Shown piece after piece: positions 26,405 through 36,089 of a DNA stretch of 64,000 nt; the stretch's first letter is position 1; every line of letters starts with the position of its first letter. Source of the DNA: Rothia sp. (in: high G+C Gram-positive bacteria) (GTDB lineage: Bacteria > Actinomycetota > Actinomycetes > Actinomycetales > Micrococcaceae); NCBI RefSeq assembly GCF_030540545.1, contig NZ_JAUNVZ010000001.1:62001-126000 (forward strand). Reading direction: 5' to 3'. The notes beneath the pieces were generated by a model. The model was not told the DNA's origin. It searched no databases and saw nothing but the letters and a program-made list of their open reading frames with translations. Position numbers and translations under genes: made by a program.

Positions 26405-27631
26405 GTGCCGACCAACGACACCCCTTGGGCGCTTGCGGGAACCCCCGCAGGCGCCCAGCGCCTTAACGCAGCCTGGATACGCTACGGTGGCGACCCCATC
26501 ACCCGTGCCCAGCTGGACTTCGCTATCAAACACTACTCAGTTGCCATTATCCAGCCCTGGGAAAAAGAAGCAGCGCACTACCTCAAAACGCACGCACCGA
26601 ATATGACGGTGCTCGCCTATAAGTGCCTCTCCTCCTCCCGCAACTACGAGCCAGGCCCGATTTACAGTTCCGGAGTCTCCTACGCCCAGGCGCAGGAACT
26701 ACTCAAAAGCCGCAATATTGACCTCTTCGCGCGCCGTAAAGACGGCTCCCTGATTGAATGGAACGGCTACGGTGGGCATTTCCAGATGAAGGTCTGGAAC
26801 CCCGACTACCGCTGGTTCTGGACCCAAAACGTGGTCAATGAAATGCGCAATTCGCCCTTTGACGGAGTCATGGCGGATAACGACGTGGAAAACGACTACT
26901 ACAATCTGCACCTGCCCATTAGCGAAGCCAACGATATGGTCACCATCCGCGCGGGCCTAGAGGATCTGGTGGGCTACGCCGGAAGCGAGCTGAATAAAAT
27001 CGGTAAGCTTCTGGTGCCCAATATTGCTGAGGCGCGCCTGCGCGAAGGCAAATGGAAGCGCCACAGTGCCTACGGTGGCGGCTTTGAAGAGGTATGGATG
27101 GGCTGGGACCGCGACTCCTTCCTGAGCCGCTCCCACACCCTGCTGCAGGGTGAAAGCATTTACGCCGGCGCCAAGGAAAAAATCACCCTCTACAAAAACG
27201 GTGTCAAGCATGAGGTTGCCCCGGTAACCGTGCTGCGCACACCTCAGAAACACGAGGGTGGCACGCGCGTACCCAGCACCACTAGCAGCATTTCCGACCC
27301 GAATCTGGATTATGCGCTCGCCGCCTATTGGGTCTTCGGTGCGGGTCGTTTTACCGGTGTGATTACCACCGGTCACGATAGCTACAACGGCACCCCCTTT
27401 AGCCCCGAGCTGTCCATGGATTTGGGCGCGCCTCTTTCTTCTTCGGATGCGCCCACCAGCCATGAGGGCGTGTACCTGCGTGAGTTTGTTCGTGGTTTTG
27501 CGGCGCTCAACGCTGGAGAGTCGCCTGTGGGCATTATTGTGCCGCGCGGGCTGGTGACCTGGGACGGCAAGACCGCCCCGGAGCAGGTGTACCTGCAACC
27601 GCATCAGGGCGTGGTCTATACCAAAGCATAA
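26405..27631 (+). CDS. Putative TIM-barrel glycoside hydrolase of the Pel-like locus
   Basis: 408 residues starting at GTG 26405, three bases after pelF-like stop, with GGAGG upstream. The barrel pattern is seen in YSVAIIQPWEKEA, HAPNMTVLAYKCL, WNPDYRWFW and FDGVMADNDVEND (152-164), whose acidic residues are likely catalytic. It resembles putative glycoside hydrolases of the GHL15/GH114-like group. In Pel systems PelA carries an N-terminal alpha-1,4-galactosaminidase domain, so this could be the functional counterpart. Unusually, no signal peptide is visible, so it may act inside the cell or be exported another way. No deacetylase domain is present. Confidence 0.65.
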   Translation: MPTNDTPWALAGTPAGAQRLNAAWIRYGGDPITRAQLDFAIKHYSVAIIQPWEKEAAHYLKTHAPNMTVLAYKCLSSSRNYEPGPIYSSGVSYAQAQELLKSRNIDLFARRKDGSLIEWNGYGGHFQMKVWNPDYRWFWTQNVVNEMRNSPFDGVMADNDVENDYYNLHLPISEANDMVTIRAGLEDLVGYAGSELNKIGKLLVPNIAEARLREGKWKRHSAYGGGFEEVWMGWDRDSFLSRSHTLLQGESIYAGAKEKITLYKNGVKHEVAPVTVLRTPQKHEGGTRVPSTTSSISDPNLDYALAAYWVFGAGRFTGVITTGHDSYNGTPFSPELSMDLGAPLSSSDAPTSHEGVYLREFVRGFAALNAGESPVGIIVPRGLVTWDGKTAPEQVYLQPHQGVVYTKA

Positions 27632-27657
27632 GCCTTGAGCTTTTAGCACCTAAAAAT

Positions 27658-27701
27658 ACCTGTGGGGCTCTCTCAATCTAGATTGAGAGAGCCCCACAGG
27701 T
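27658..27701. terminator. 44-bp perfect palindrome, bidirectional terminator
   Basis: Positions 27658-27679 are the exact reverse complement of 27680-27701. It separates the convergent Pel-like locus and gap gene. Confidence 0.8.
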
Positions 27702-27725
27702 GTATTACTCACTAAAAGCTAGTGC

Positions 27726-29165
27726 TTAGCGTGCCGGGTAGGAGGGAGTGGAATCGCCCGCCATGCGCTCCAGAACGCGCACAACCTGGCAGGAGTAACC
27801 GAACTCATTGTCGTACCAGACGTAGAGCACAGCGCCGTCTTCGTTTACCACGGTTGCCAGGGAGTCAACCACGCCGGCATTGCGGGAACCCACAAAGTCG
27901 GTGGAGACAGCCTCGTGAGAATCGGAGTAACCAATCTGGCGGCGCAGCTGCCCATTGAGGGAGACCTGGCGGAAGAGCTCGTTCAGTTCTTCCTTGGAAG
28001 TTCCCGGGTTCTTGAACTTCAGGTTCAGCACGGCGATGGAAACATCCGGGGTGGGCACGCGGATTGCGCTACCGGTCAGCTTGCCCTCCAGCTGGGGCAG
28101 AGCCTTGGAGACAGCCTTTGCCGCACCGGTTTCGGTAATAACCATGTTCAGCACAGCGGAGCGGCCGCGACGGTCACCCTTGTGGAAGTTATCGATCAGG
28201 TTCTGATCATTGGTGAAGGCGTGCACGGTCTCAACGTGACCGTGTGCCACGCCGTACTGGTCGTCCAGAACCTTCAGCACCGGGGTAATAGCGTTGGTGG
28301 TGCAGGATGCTGCCGAGAGAATCTTATCCTCATCGGTAATGATCGAGTCGTTCACACCGAAGACAATATTCTTCATATCGCCCTTACCGGGTGCGGTCAG
28401 CAGCACGCGGGAAATACCGGGGCGCTCCAGGTGCTGGCTCAGACCCTCAACATCGCGCCAGCGGCCGGTGTTATCCACCAGCAGGGCGTCGTTAATGCCA
28501 TATTCGGTGTAGTCCACGGTCTTCGGGTCGGAGGAGTAGATGAAACGAACCGGCACACCGTTAGCAATAATGGTGTCGTTTGCCTCGTCTACCTCAATGG
28601 TGCCGCGGAAGGGGCCGTGTACCGAGTCGCGCTCCAGCAGGGATGCGCGCTTGTGCAGATCGGTCTCGGAGTTCTTACGCACGACCACAGCGCGCAGGCG
28701 CAGGCTGCCGCCCAGGGAAGAGGAACGCTCGAGCAGAATACGAGCCAGCAGACGGCCAATACGACCGAAACCGTAGAGGACAACGTCCTGGGTGGGAGCC
28801 TGCTCGCCGGACTTGTTCAGGGAGTCGGCAAGCTGCTCGCGCAGCCAAGCGCCCAGCTCGGGGGAGCCGGCATCGCGGTGAGCGTGGTGCAGTGCTGCCA
28901 CATCAATGGAGCAGGGGCCCAGGTTCAGCTCGGTCAGGGCGCGAATCAGTTCGTGGGAGTGTGCCGGGTTCAGGGGAGCGCCGTCAATCTGGGAGGCTGC
29001 ATCGTGCAGCTTCAGCAGCTGAATAACGGACTTGTTGACCAGGCTGCGGCCGTGGATGCTCAGCACCACACCGTTATCACGGTTGAGGGTACCGATCAGG
29101 GGAATCATCTGCTCTGCCTGAGCCTGACGTGCGATCCACTGTTCGTGGCTGTTTTCAGTAGTCAC
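27726..29165 (-). CDS. gap: Glyceraldehyde-3-phosphate dehydrogenase, long actinobacterial form
   Basis: 479 residues, about 140 longer than classical GAPDH because of an N-terminal helical extension (1-125). The Rossmann motif YGFGRIGRLL is at 131-140 and the catalytic Cys288 lies in SAASCTTNAITP. This long form matches the second GAPDH (GapB/GapX type) of corynebacteria and relatives, often NADP-linked and used in gluconeogenesis. Transcribed alone from a 345-bp intergenic region. Cofactor choice cannot be read with certainty. Confidence 0.9.
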   Translation of the reverse strand: MTTENSHEQWIARQAQAEQMIPLIGTLNRDNGVVLSIHGRSLVNKSVIQLLKLHDAASQIDGAPLNPAHSHELIRALTELNLGPCSIDVAALHHAHRDAGSPELGAWLREQLADSLNKSGEQAPTQDVVLYGFGRIGRLLARILLERSSSLGGSLRLRAVVVRKNSETDLHKRASLLERDSVHGPFRGTIEVDEANDTIIANGVPVRFIYSSDPKTVDYTEYGINDALLVDNTGRWRDVEGLSQHLERPGISRVLLTAPGKGDMKNIVFGVNDSIITDEDKILSAASCTTNAITPVLKVLDDQYGVAHGHVETVHAFTNDQNLIDNFHKGDRRGRSAVLNMVITETGAAKAVSKALPQLEGKLTGSAIRVPTPDVSIAVLNLKFKNPGTSKEELNELFRQVSLNGQLRRQIGYSDSHEAVSTDFVGSRNAGVVDSLATVVNEDGAVLYVWYDNEFGYSCQVVRVLERMAGDSTPSYPAR

Positions 29166-29510
29166 TCTTGACCTTCTTCCTTGATAAGGACTTCCTCGTC
29201 AACGCGGTTTCCTGGGTTCAGGAGTGAGAAGAGACCGCGTCTAAAGCACCCGGGTGGGTGCCTTCTTATGTTTAGTCTAGCGTGTTGAGCACCACTGAAC
29301 GCCTGTTTTTCGGGTTGGAAAAGACGGTAATTTTTCCGCCTTCCAGCAATCCCACACGAACCCACGCAAACCCAATCAAACCCTCCGAAAAACCGCCGAA
29401 AAACCCACACAAACACAGATTTTCACCCCGAGCGCCCGCTCATAAAAAATGTGCTTTTGCCAACGTTCGCCCCGTGACCTGCGCACAGTCCGGCGAGTAG
29501 AATAGGGAGT
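29166..29510. promoter_or_regulatory. Divergent promoter region of gap and the PfkB kinase
   Basis: No gene is seen. The stretch 29339-29420 is markedly C/A-rich with repeated AACCC and AAACCC units, unlike flanking DNA. It must contain promoters for both divergent genes, but I see no well-defined operator. Confidence 0.4.
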
Positions 29511-30446
29511 ATGTTGACTGTAATCGGTGAAGCACTGGTAGATATCGTTCGTAAGCCCGGACAAGAAGCACACGCCTACCCCGGCGGTTCCCCCATGAAC
29601 GTGGCGGTAGGCGCCGCACGCCTGGGCCACGAAACCTCCTTTATTGGCCACTTTGGCAATGATGAGTACGGCAAGAGCATTCAGGAGCATCTGGATGCCT
29701 CCGCGGTGGCTCAGCCCATTGCCCCCAGTGCTGAGCAGACCTCCACCGCCCAGGCATATATTGGTGCCGACGGTGCCGCCGAGTACGAATTCGACATTGA
29801 ATGGTCCCTGGACGATATTGCCGAGCAGATGCAGCAGGTTATTGACTCCTCCACCGCCCTGCACACCGGTTCCATTGCCACCATGCTTGAGCCCGGCGCC
29901 CACGTGCTCATTGACGCCCTGCGCCGAGCTCGCGAAAAGGCGCTCATTAGCTACGACCCCAATTGCCGCCCGACCATTATTAGCGATCGCAATATTGCCG
30001 CCGAATGGGTTGAGAAGTTCATTGCCGTTTCCGCTCTGGTCAAGGCAAGCGATGAGGACGTTGAATGGCTCTACCCCCAGCGTTCCCTGGCTGATACCGC
30101 GCACGCCTGGCTGCGCGAGGGTGCCGAGTTGGTGGTTATTACCCGCGGTGCGGACGGCCCCATTGCTTTTAGTGAGCGTTTCCCCGAGGGTATTGAACGA
30201 GGCGCCTTTAAGGTGGAGGTTGCCGATACCGTGGGTGCAGGTGACTCCCTCATGGCTGCTCTGATTGCCGCTCTGCTTGACCGCGATATTTGCGGTGCCG
30301 ATGCGCGTACCAAGCTGGCAGCCCTGGGCCGCGAGGATATTGAGCAGCTGCTGCGCTTCTCGGCGACCGCTGCCGGTATTACGGTTTCTCGCCCCGGTGC
30401 GAACCCGCCGAACCGCGATGAGCTCAACGCTGCTCTGGCTCTCTAG
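29511..30446 (+). CDS. PfkB family sugar kinase, fructokinase-like
   Basis: 311-residue ribokinase-fold enzyme that phosphorylates a sugar with ATP. Signature 1 is YPGGSPMNVAVGAARLG (24-40) and signature 2 is ADTVGAGDSLMAAL near 240, with the catalytic Asp in GAGD. Resemblance is best to bacterial fructokinases. ATG 29511 is preceded by TAGGGAG. A terminator hairpin follows. It stands alone, so the sugar is not set by neighbours. Confidence 0.87.
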   Translation: MLTVIGEALVDIVRKPGQEAHAYPGGSPMNVAVGAARLGHETSFIGHFGNDEYGKSIQEHLDASAVAQPIAPSAEQTSTAQAYIGADGAAEYEFDIEWSLDDIAEQMQQVIDSSTALHTGSIATMLEPGAHVLIDALRRAREKALISYDPNCRPTIISDRNIAAEWVEKFIAVSALVKASDEDVEWLYPQRSLADTAHAWLREGAELVVITRGADGPIAFSERFPEGIERGAFKVEVADTVGAGDSLMAALIAALLDRDICGADARTKLAALGREDIEQLLRFSATAAGITVSRPGANPPNRDELNAALAL

Positions 30447-30467
30447 CCCGAAATCTGAGTTATATAG

Positions 30468-30507
30468 AGAGGTGTGTATATAGAAAAATATCTATATACA
30501 CACCTCT
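30468..30507 (+). terminator. Terminator hairpin
   Basis: Seventeen-base perfect arms (30468-30484 and 30491-30507) after the PfkB kinase gene. Confidence 0.72.
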
Positions 30508-30562
30508 TCTCAAAACCCATCCCTGACACATCACCGAGCTGTACTACCCGAAAGGAAGCCCC

Positions 30563-31123
30563 GTGTCCTACGCCCACACCTCGCACGCACCCCTGCCCCG
30601 CGACCCCTATGCGGGTCTGCCCGAACTGCCCACTTTTGAGCTCACCAGCACCGATATTGTTCAAGGCGGTACCGCACCCGCCTCCATGCTCTCGGCGCTC
30701 TTTGGCGTGCCTGGCGGTGAAGACCGCTCCCCGCAGCTTGCCTGGTCGGGCTTCCCCGAAGAGACCAAGTCCTTTGTTATCACCTGCTACGACCCTGACG
30801 CCCCCACGCCCAGCGGCTTCTGGCACTGGTGCATGAGCAATATTCCCGCGCATGTGACCGAACTGGCGGCAGACGCCAACTCGGCAGAGCTTCCCGAGGG
30901 CACCCTGGTACACCGCAATGATGCCTCCGCACCCGGTTTTGTCGGCTGCGCACCCCCGGCAGGTCACGGCCCGCACCGCTATATCTTCACCGTCACCGCG
31001 GTAGATGTCCCAGCTCTGGAACTGACCGACGAGGCAACTCCCGCCGTGGTTTCTTTCAATCTCTTTGGCCACGGCATTGCCCGCGCCCAGCTGACCGTCA
31101 CCTACGAAGAACCCGCAGCATAA
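30563..31123 (+). CDS. YbhB/YbcL family PEBP-like protein
   Basis: 186-residue phosphatidylethanolamine-binding-protein-fold protein. Family motifs are SPQLAWSGFP, VITCYDPDAPTPSGFWHW (the ligand-pocket Asp and His residues) and GHGPHRYIFTVTAVDV. Bacterial members are of unclear biochemical role. GTG 30563 follows GAAAGGA. The stop codon TAA is directly followed by the ATG of the HAD phosphatase, so the two are co-translated. Confidence 0.88.
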   Translation: MSYAHTSHAPLPRDPYAGLPELPTFELTSTDIVQGGTAPASMLSALFGVPGGEDRSPQLAWSGFPEETKSFVITCYDPDAPTPSGFWHWCMSNIPAHVTELAADANSAELPEGTLVHRNDASAPGFVGCAPPAGHGPHRYIFTVTAVDVPALELTDEATPAVVSFNLFGHGIARAQLTVTYEEPAA

Positions 31124-31945
31124 ATGACCATTAAACTCATTGCCACCGATCTGGACGGCACGGTGATCGGCAGGGATTTTAAATTCCGACCCCGCACCCT
31201 AGCAGCCCTGCAAGCTGCCGAACACGCCGGAATGACCGTACTCTTTGTGACCGGCCGCCCCGCCCGCTGGCTCGATCCGCTCAGGGAACAGACCACCTTC
31301 GACTCCTACGCCATTTGCTCCAATGGTGCCGTGCTCTACCACCTGGGCACCGACGAGGTTGAAGAGGTCAACGGCACTAGCGCGGCGGTTATTGAGCGTG
31401 TGAATACCATTCTGCAGGCTGCCTACCCGCAGGCAACCTACACCCTGGAAACCCTGGATACCGTCTATATTCAGGGCTCCTATGAGGGTGGGGAAGTGCT
31501 CGAGGGTGCCCGCGTGGTTGAGTCCACGATTGAGCGCGCCCTGGCAGAGATTGGGGATGCACCCATTATTAAATTCCTCATCCGCGTGGAGGGTGCAGAG
31601 CCTACGCAGCTGCAGAGCGAGATTGAGCGCCTAGTGGGCGAATATGTCTTCGTCACGCGCGGTGTGGTGGGTGAACCCCTGGTAGAAATGGGCGACCCGC
31701 AGGTCAATAAGGGTGTGGTGCTGGCGCGCTTTGCCGCCCGACACGGCATTGACTCCAGCCAGGTTATGGCATTTGGCGATATGCCCAATGACACCCAGAT
31801 GCTGCATTGGGCGGGTACCGGTTTTGCTATGGCCAGTGGCAACCCGGAACTTATCCGCTCCGTGGGACGCACCTGTCCGGCATTTGAACAGGACGGTGTG
31901 GCTCAGACTATTGAAGCCCTGCTGGACGGTACCCTGAAGCTATAG
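31124..31945 (+). CDS. Cof-type HAD-IIB hydrolase
   Basis: 273-residue HAD phosphatase with type IIB cap. Motif I is ATDLDGTVIG (Asp9 and Asp11), motif II is FVTGRPARW, and motif III/IV is MAFGDMPNDTQML preceded by NKGVVL. Such enzymes dephosphorylate sugar phosphates or nucleotide-type substrates; the substrate is unknown. It begins directly after the PEBP-like stop codon and precedes leuB by 43 bp, so it may belong to the leu transcript. Confidence 0.88.
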   Translation: MTIKLIATDLDGTVIGRDFKFRPRTLAALQAAEHAGMTVLFVTGRPARWLDPLREQTTFDSYAICSNGAVLYHLGTDEVEEVNGTSAAVIERVNTILQAAYPQATYTLETLDTVYIQGSYEGGEVLEGARVVESTIERALAEIGDAPIIKFLIRVEGAEPTQLQSEIERLVGEYVFVTRGVVGEPLVEMGDPQVNKGVVLARFAARHGIDSSQVMAFGDMPNDTQMLHWAGTGFAMASGNPELIRSVGRTCPAFEQDGVAQTIEALLDGTLKL

Positions 31946-31988
31946 GAACGCCGCTAAATCTGCGGCATCAATTGCGGAAGGTGAAAGA

Positions 31989-33038
31989 ATGAGCGCACGC
32001 ATTACCGTTCTGGCAGGAGACGGCATCGGCCCGGAAATTATGGATGCGGGCCTGCGCGTACTGGCAGCCGCGGCTGAAAAAACCGGCTTCGAGTACAGCC
32101 TGGACGCCCAGCCCTTCGGTGGCGCCGCCATTGACGCCGCCGGACACCCCCTGCCCGAGCAGACCCTGGAATCCGCGCGCGCGGCCGACGCTATTCTGCT
32201 CGCCGCCATTGGTTCGCCCCGCTACGATAATGCCCCCGTGCGCCCCGAACAGGGTCTGCTGGCATTGCGCTCCCAGCTGGGTCTTTACGCTAATATTCGC
32301 CCCGTGCGTATCTTTGATTCCCTCTCTCACCTCTCGCCGCTAAAGCCCGAGCGTATTGAGGGTGTCTCCTTTACCGTGGTGCGCGAGCTGACCGGCGGTA
32401 TTTACTTCGGCGAGCACACCCTCAAGGACGACTCCGCCCGCGATGTCAACGACTACACTCGCGCTGAAATTGAGCGCATTATGCACGTGGCATTCCGTCT
32501 GGCTGCCGCCCGCAAGGCTGCCGGTGGTGCGGGTATAGTGACCAGCATTGATAAGCAGAATGTGCTGGCAACCTCCAAGCTCTGGCGAATTGTTGCCGAG
32601 GACGTTGCCCAGCACTACCCCGATGTAACCCTCGAGCACCAGCTGGTGGACTCCGCCGCCATGCTCATGATTACCAACCCGGCACGCTTTGATGTGATTG
32701 TCACCGAGAACCTCTTTGGCGATATTCTTTCCGATGAGGCCAGCGTGCTCGCAGGAACCCTGGGTGTTATGCCCTCGGCAAGCCATGGCGAAGGACCGAG
32801 CCTCTACGAGCCCATTCACGGCTCCGCCCCCGATATTGCAGGGCAGGGCATTGCCAACCCCATTAGCATGATCCTTTCGGTGGCTATGATGCTGCGCGAA
32901 TCCTTCGATCGTGAAGACGCCGCTTCCCTGATTGAAGGCGCTGTGCAGGCTGCCCTGGAATCGGGCGTGCGCACCCGTGATCTGGGTGGGGATGCAAGCA
33001 CCGAGCAGATGACCGCAGCCATCCTGGCGGCTCTCTAA
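31989..33038 (+). CDS. leuB: 3-isopropylmalate dehydrogenase
   Basis: 349-residue NAD-dependent enzyme of leucine synthesis. Visible motifs are LAGDGIGPEIMDAGLRVL at the N-terminus, SRARRAD-equivalent metal residues in the LVDSAAMLM and NLFGDILSDEAS segments, and the cofactor-site EPIHGSAPDIAGQGIANP. Length is typical. ATG 31989 follows GAAGGTGAAAG. leuC and leuD follow downstream after 156 bp. Confidence 0.93.
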   Translation: MSARITVLAGDGIGPEIMDAGLRVLAAAAEKTGFEYSLDAQPFGGAAIDAAGHPLPEQTLESARAADAILLAAIGSPRYDNAPVRPEQGLLALRSQLGLYANIRPVRIFDSLSHLSPLKPERIEGVSFTVVRELTGGIYFGEHTLKDDSARDVNDYTRAEIERIMHVAFRLAAARKAAGGAGIVTSIDKQNVLATSKLWRIVAEDVAQHYPDVTLEHQLVDSAAMLMITNPARFDVIVTENLFGDILSDEASVLAGTLGVMPSASHGEGPSLYEPIHGSAPDIAGQGIANPISMILSVAMMLRESFDREDAASLIEGAVQAALESGVRTRDLGGDASTEQMTAAILAAL

Positions 33039-33194
33039 GCTCTCACGGAGCCACGCGCGGCACAGCCGGCAACAAGTTCATAATATGAGATAGGGCGTCC
33101 GCATCCTGAAAAGGAGAGCGGGCGCCTTATACCCTGAAAAAGCATCATCAAGCACACTCGCGCCACAGGCGCACCACAACGGAAGGAGGGGACA

Positions 33195-34637
33195 ATGAGC
33201 GGCAAATCCATCCTCGATAAACTCTGGGAACGCCACGTTATCACCGGCACAGAAGGCGAACCGCAGCTGATCTACATCGACCAGCACTATATCCATGAAG
33301 TCACCAGCCCCCAAGCATTTCAGGGACTGCGCGAAGCCGGACGCACCGTGCGCCGCCCCGATCTGACCTACGGCACCACCGACCACAATGTGCCCACCGT
33401 GGATATCACCACCATCCGCGATATGATCTCCAAAACCCAGCTGGACACCCTCACCCGCAATGTGCAGGACTTCGGCATTGACACCGCCCTGCACGGCAGC
33501 TCCAACCAGGGCATTGTGCACATGGTCGGTCCCGAATCCGGCCGCACTCAGCCGGGCAAAACCATTGTCTGCGGAGATAGCCACACCGCAACCCACGGAG
33601 CCTTCGGTGCTATTGCCTTCGGTATTGGCACCAGCGAAGTGGAGCATGTCTTCGCCACCCAGACCCTCTGGCAGGTCAAGCCCAAGAAAATGCTTGTGCG
33701 CTTTATGGGCACGCCCGCACCCGGTATCTACGCCAAAGACTATATTCTGGCGCTCATCGCCCGCTACGGCGTGGCGGCAGGTACCGGCTACGCCGTGGAA
33801 TATGTGGGCGAGGCGGTGGATGCGCTCAGCATGGAAGAGCGCATGACCATCTGCAATATGAGCATTGAATTCGGCGCCAAAATGGGCCTCATGAACCCGG
33901 ACGAAAAGACCTACGAGTATGTGCGCGGCCGCGCCCACGCACCCAAGGACTTCGAGGCAGCCGTCGCCGATTGGCGCACCCTCGTCTCTGATGAGGACGC
34001 CCACTACGACCGCGTGATCGAAATTGACGTATCCACTTTAGCCCCCATGGCAACCTGGGGCACCAACCCCGAAATGGGTGTGGAATACGGTCAGGAATTC
34101 CCCGCCGCACGCGATATGAACGACGAACGCGCCTATAGCTATATGGACCTGCACCCCGGTCAGAAACTCGAAGATATCGACCTGGGCTATGTCTTTATCG
34201 GTTCCTGCACCAATGCGCGCCTGAGCGATCTGGTGCTCGCCGCCCGTTACGTGCAGGGCAAAAAGGTTAGCGATAAGCTCACCGCCATTGTCGTGCCCGG
34301 TTCCCGACCGGTCAAGCGCGCCGCAGAAGCCCTCGGCCTGGACAAAATCTTCAAAGAAGCCGGCTTTGGTTGGCGCGACCCCGGCTGCTCCATGTGCCTG
34401 GGCATGAACCCCGATAAGGTACCCGCCGGAGTGCACTGCGCCTCCACCAGCAACCGCAACTTTGAGGACCGTCAGGGCTTTGGCTCCCGCACGCACCTGT
34501 GCAGCCCCGCCATGGCAGCCGCAGCCGCTATTGCCGGCCGATTCGTGGACGTGCGCGAATTGGCAGCCGACCTGCCGGAACTGCCCGGTGTGGATGCTGC
34601 CCGCGCGGTAGATGAGACTCGAAAGGCGGTCGCCTAA
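33195..34637 (+). CDS. leuC: 3-isopropylmalate dehydratase large subunit
   Basis: 480-residue aconitase-family subunit that isomerises 2- and 3-isopropylmalate with LeuD. Motifs: [30 protein letters not shown] and [11 protein letters not shown], whose Cys residues ligate the 4Fe-4S cluster. A strong AAGGAGGGG site precedes ATG 33195. Its stop overlaps the leuD start (TAATG), giving coupled synthesis of both subunits. Confidence 0.95.
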   Translation: MSGKSILDKLWERHVITGTEGEPQLIYIDQHYIHEVTSPQAFQGLREAGRTVRRPDLTYGTTDHNVPTVDITTIRDMISKTQLDTLTRNVQDFGIDTALHGSSNQGIVHMVGPESGRTQPGKTIVCGDSHTATHGAFGAIAFGIGTSEVEHVFATQTLWQVKPKKMLVRFMGTPAPGIYAKDYILALIARYGVAAGTGYAVEYVGEAVDALSMEERMTICNMSIEFGAKMGLMNPDEKTYEYVRGRAHAPKDFEAAVADWRTLVSDEDAHYDRVIEIDVSTLAPMATWGTNPEMGVEYGQEFPAARDMNDERAYSYMDLHPGQKLEDIDLGYVFIGSCTNARLSDLVLAARYVQGKKVSDKLTAIVVPGSRPVKRAAEALGLDKIFKEAGFGWRDPGCSMCLGMNPDKVPAGVHCASTSNRNFEDRQGFGSRTHLCSPAMAAAAAIAGRFVDVRELAADLPELPGVDAARAVDETRKAVA

Positions 34638-35242
34638 TGGAAAAATTCACGGTCTTTACAGCAACCACCGTGCCGCTGCTCAATGACAATATCGACACCG
34701 ACCAGCTACTACCCAAGCAGTTCTTGAAACTGATCGATAAAAAGGGCTTCGGCAAGTACCTCATGTACGCCTGGCGCTACACGGATGATAAATACACCGA
34801 GAACCCCGAATTCATTTTCAACCGCCCCGAATACCGCGGTGCGCGCATTCTGATTACGGGCGATAATTTCGGGTCCGGCTCCTCCCGCGAGCACGCCGCC
34901 TGGGCTCTGGAGGACTACGGTTTCCGCGTGGTCATTGCCGGGTCCTTTGGCGATATTCACTACAATAACGAGCTAAAAAACGGCATGCTGCCCATTGTGC
35001 AGCCCCTTGAGGTGCGTCAGGCGCTTGCCTCCCTCTCACCCGAGGATGAGGTGACCGTTGATCTGCCCGCGCAGAAGATTATAAGCCCGGTGGGCACCTT
35101 CGATTTTGAGATTGATGCCGAGTGGAAAAATAAACTTGTTCACGGACTGGACGATATCGGTATTACCTTGCAGTACGAAGACCTTATCGCCGAATATGAG
35201 AGAAACCGCCCATCCTATTGGGTGCAGGAGAAGGAGAAATAA
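34637..35242 (+). CDS. leuD: 3-isopropylmalate dehydratase small subunit
   Basis: 201-residue swivel-domain subunit partnering LeuC. It shows [17 protein letters not shown], the substrate-site [17 protein letters not shown] and the [10 protein letters not shown] segment. The start overlaps the leuC stop by one base. The YrdC-like gene starts two bases after its stop, so transcription continues. Confidence 0.95.
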   Translation: MEKFTVFTATTVPLLNDNIDTDQLLPKQFLKLIDKKGFGKYLMYAWRYTDDKYTENPEFIFNRPEYRGARILITGDNFGSGSSREHAAWALEDYGFRVVIAGSFGDIHYNNELKNGMLPIVQPLEVRQALASLSPEDEVTVDLPAQKIISPVGTFDFEIDAEWKNKLVHGLDDIGITLQYEDLIAEYERNRPSYWVQEKEK

Positions 35243-35244
35243 CC

Positions 35245-36024
35245 ATGGCAGAGCACATTCAGTGGGACGGTCAGCTTTCCGAGGCTGGTCTGGAGATCCT
35301 GCGCGGCGACGGTGGCTGCATTGTTTGCCCCACCAAGGTCGGCTACATCATTATGACCAGCGATAAGGCGGGTCTGGAGCGTAAGTTCGAGGCGAAGGAA
35401 CGTAAGCGTTCCAAGCCCGGCGTGGTGCTGTGCGGCAGCATGGAAGAGCTGCGCGAGCTGGCTCAGCTGACCCCCGAGATTGACGCTTTCTACCAGAAGC
35501 ACTGGGATGACGACGTGCTGCTGGGTTGCATTCTGCCCTGGAAGCCCGAGGCATACGAGAAGCTCAAGGCATACGGCGATGGCCGCGAAGAGCTCATGAC
35601 CGACGCACGCGGCACCAGCTGCTTCGTGATTAAGTTCGGCGTTGCCGGTGAGCAGCTGGCAGCTCAGCTCTGGAGCGAAGGCAAGATGGTTTACGCTTCC
35701 TCCGCTAACCCCTCCGGTAAGGGTAACCGCGGCTCCTTCAAGGGTATTGGTGAGCGTATTGAGTCCCATGTTGACCTGGTCATTGAAGCTGATGACTACG
35801 TGGCGTCTATCCAGCCCGATAAGACCGTTGAGACCCGCTACGAGCAGGGCGTCATGGTCTCCATGGTGGATGCTGAGGGTAAGCTGATTCCTGTCCAGAA
35901 CGGTGAGCGTTCTATCTCCCCGGCACCCGTGGTGATTCGTAAGGGCTTGGATATCGACAAGATCATGATGAACCTTTCCGAGTACTTCACCTCCTGGGAT
36001 TACCGTCAGGGCGAGTACTACTAA
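35245..36024 (+). CDS. Sua5/YciO/YrdC family protein
   Basis: 259 residues from ATG 35245, which has GAGAAGGAG upstream. The YrdC fold is shown by VCPTKVGYIIM, the basic KERKRSKPGVVLC segment (51-63) and SSANPSGKGN (152-161), which in Sua5/YrdC proteins bind ATP and the tRNA-modification intermediate. It is longer and more divergent than housekeeping Sua5, resembling the YciO-like branch. Position two bases after leuD suggests co-transcription but no obvious pathway link. Confidence 0.8.
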   Translation: MAEHIQWDGQLSEAGLEILRGDGGCIVCPTKVGYIIMTSDKAGLERKFEAKERKRSKPGVVLCGSMEELRELAQLTPEIDAFYQKHWDDDVLLGCILPWKPEAYEKLKAYGDGREELMTDARGTSCFVIKFGVAGEQLAAQLWSEGKMVYASSANPSGKGNRGSFKGIGERIESHVDLVIEADDYVASIQPDKTVETRYEQGVMVSMVDAEGKLIPVQNGERSISPAPVVIRKGLDIDKIMMNLSEYFTSWDYRQGEYY

Positions 36025-36050
36025 GCCGATACGCGCTTAACTATTGACAA

Positions 36051-36089
36051 GGGTGGCTGGGATACACATGTATCCCAGCCACCCTTTTT
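36051..36089 (+). terminator. Terminator, first of two near-identical copies
   Basis: Fifteen-base perfect arms (36051-36065 and 36070-36084) then a T-run. The same sequence except for the four-base loop recurs at 36872-36910. Confidence 0.85.

Noticed and set aside
27915-29171. Plus-strand open frame opposite gap
   Set aside because: Shadow of a biased gene; the minus strand carries all GAPDH motifs.
29339-29420. C/A-rich repeats before the PfkB kinase considered as CRISPR-like
   Set aside because: Units are short and irregular, with no repeat-spacer periodicity and no cas genes in the window.
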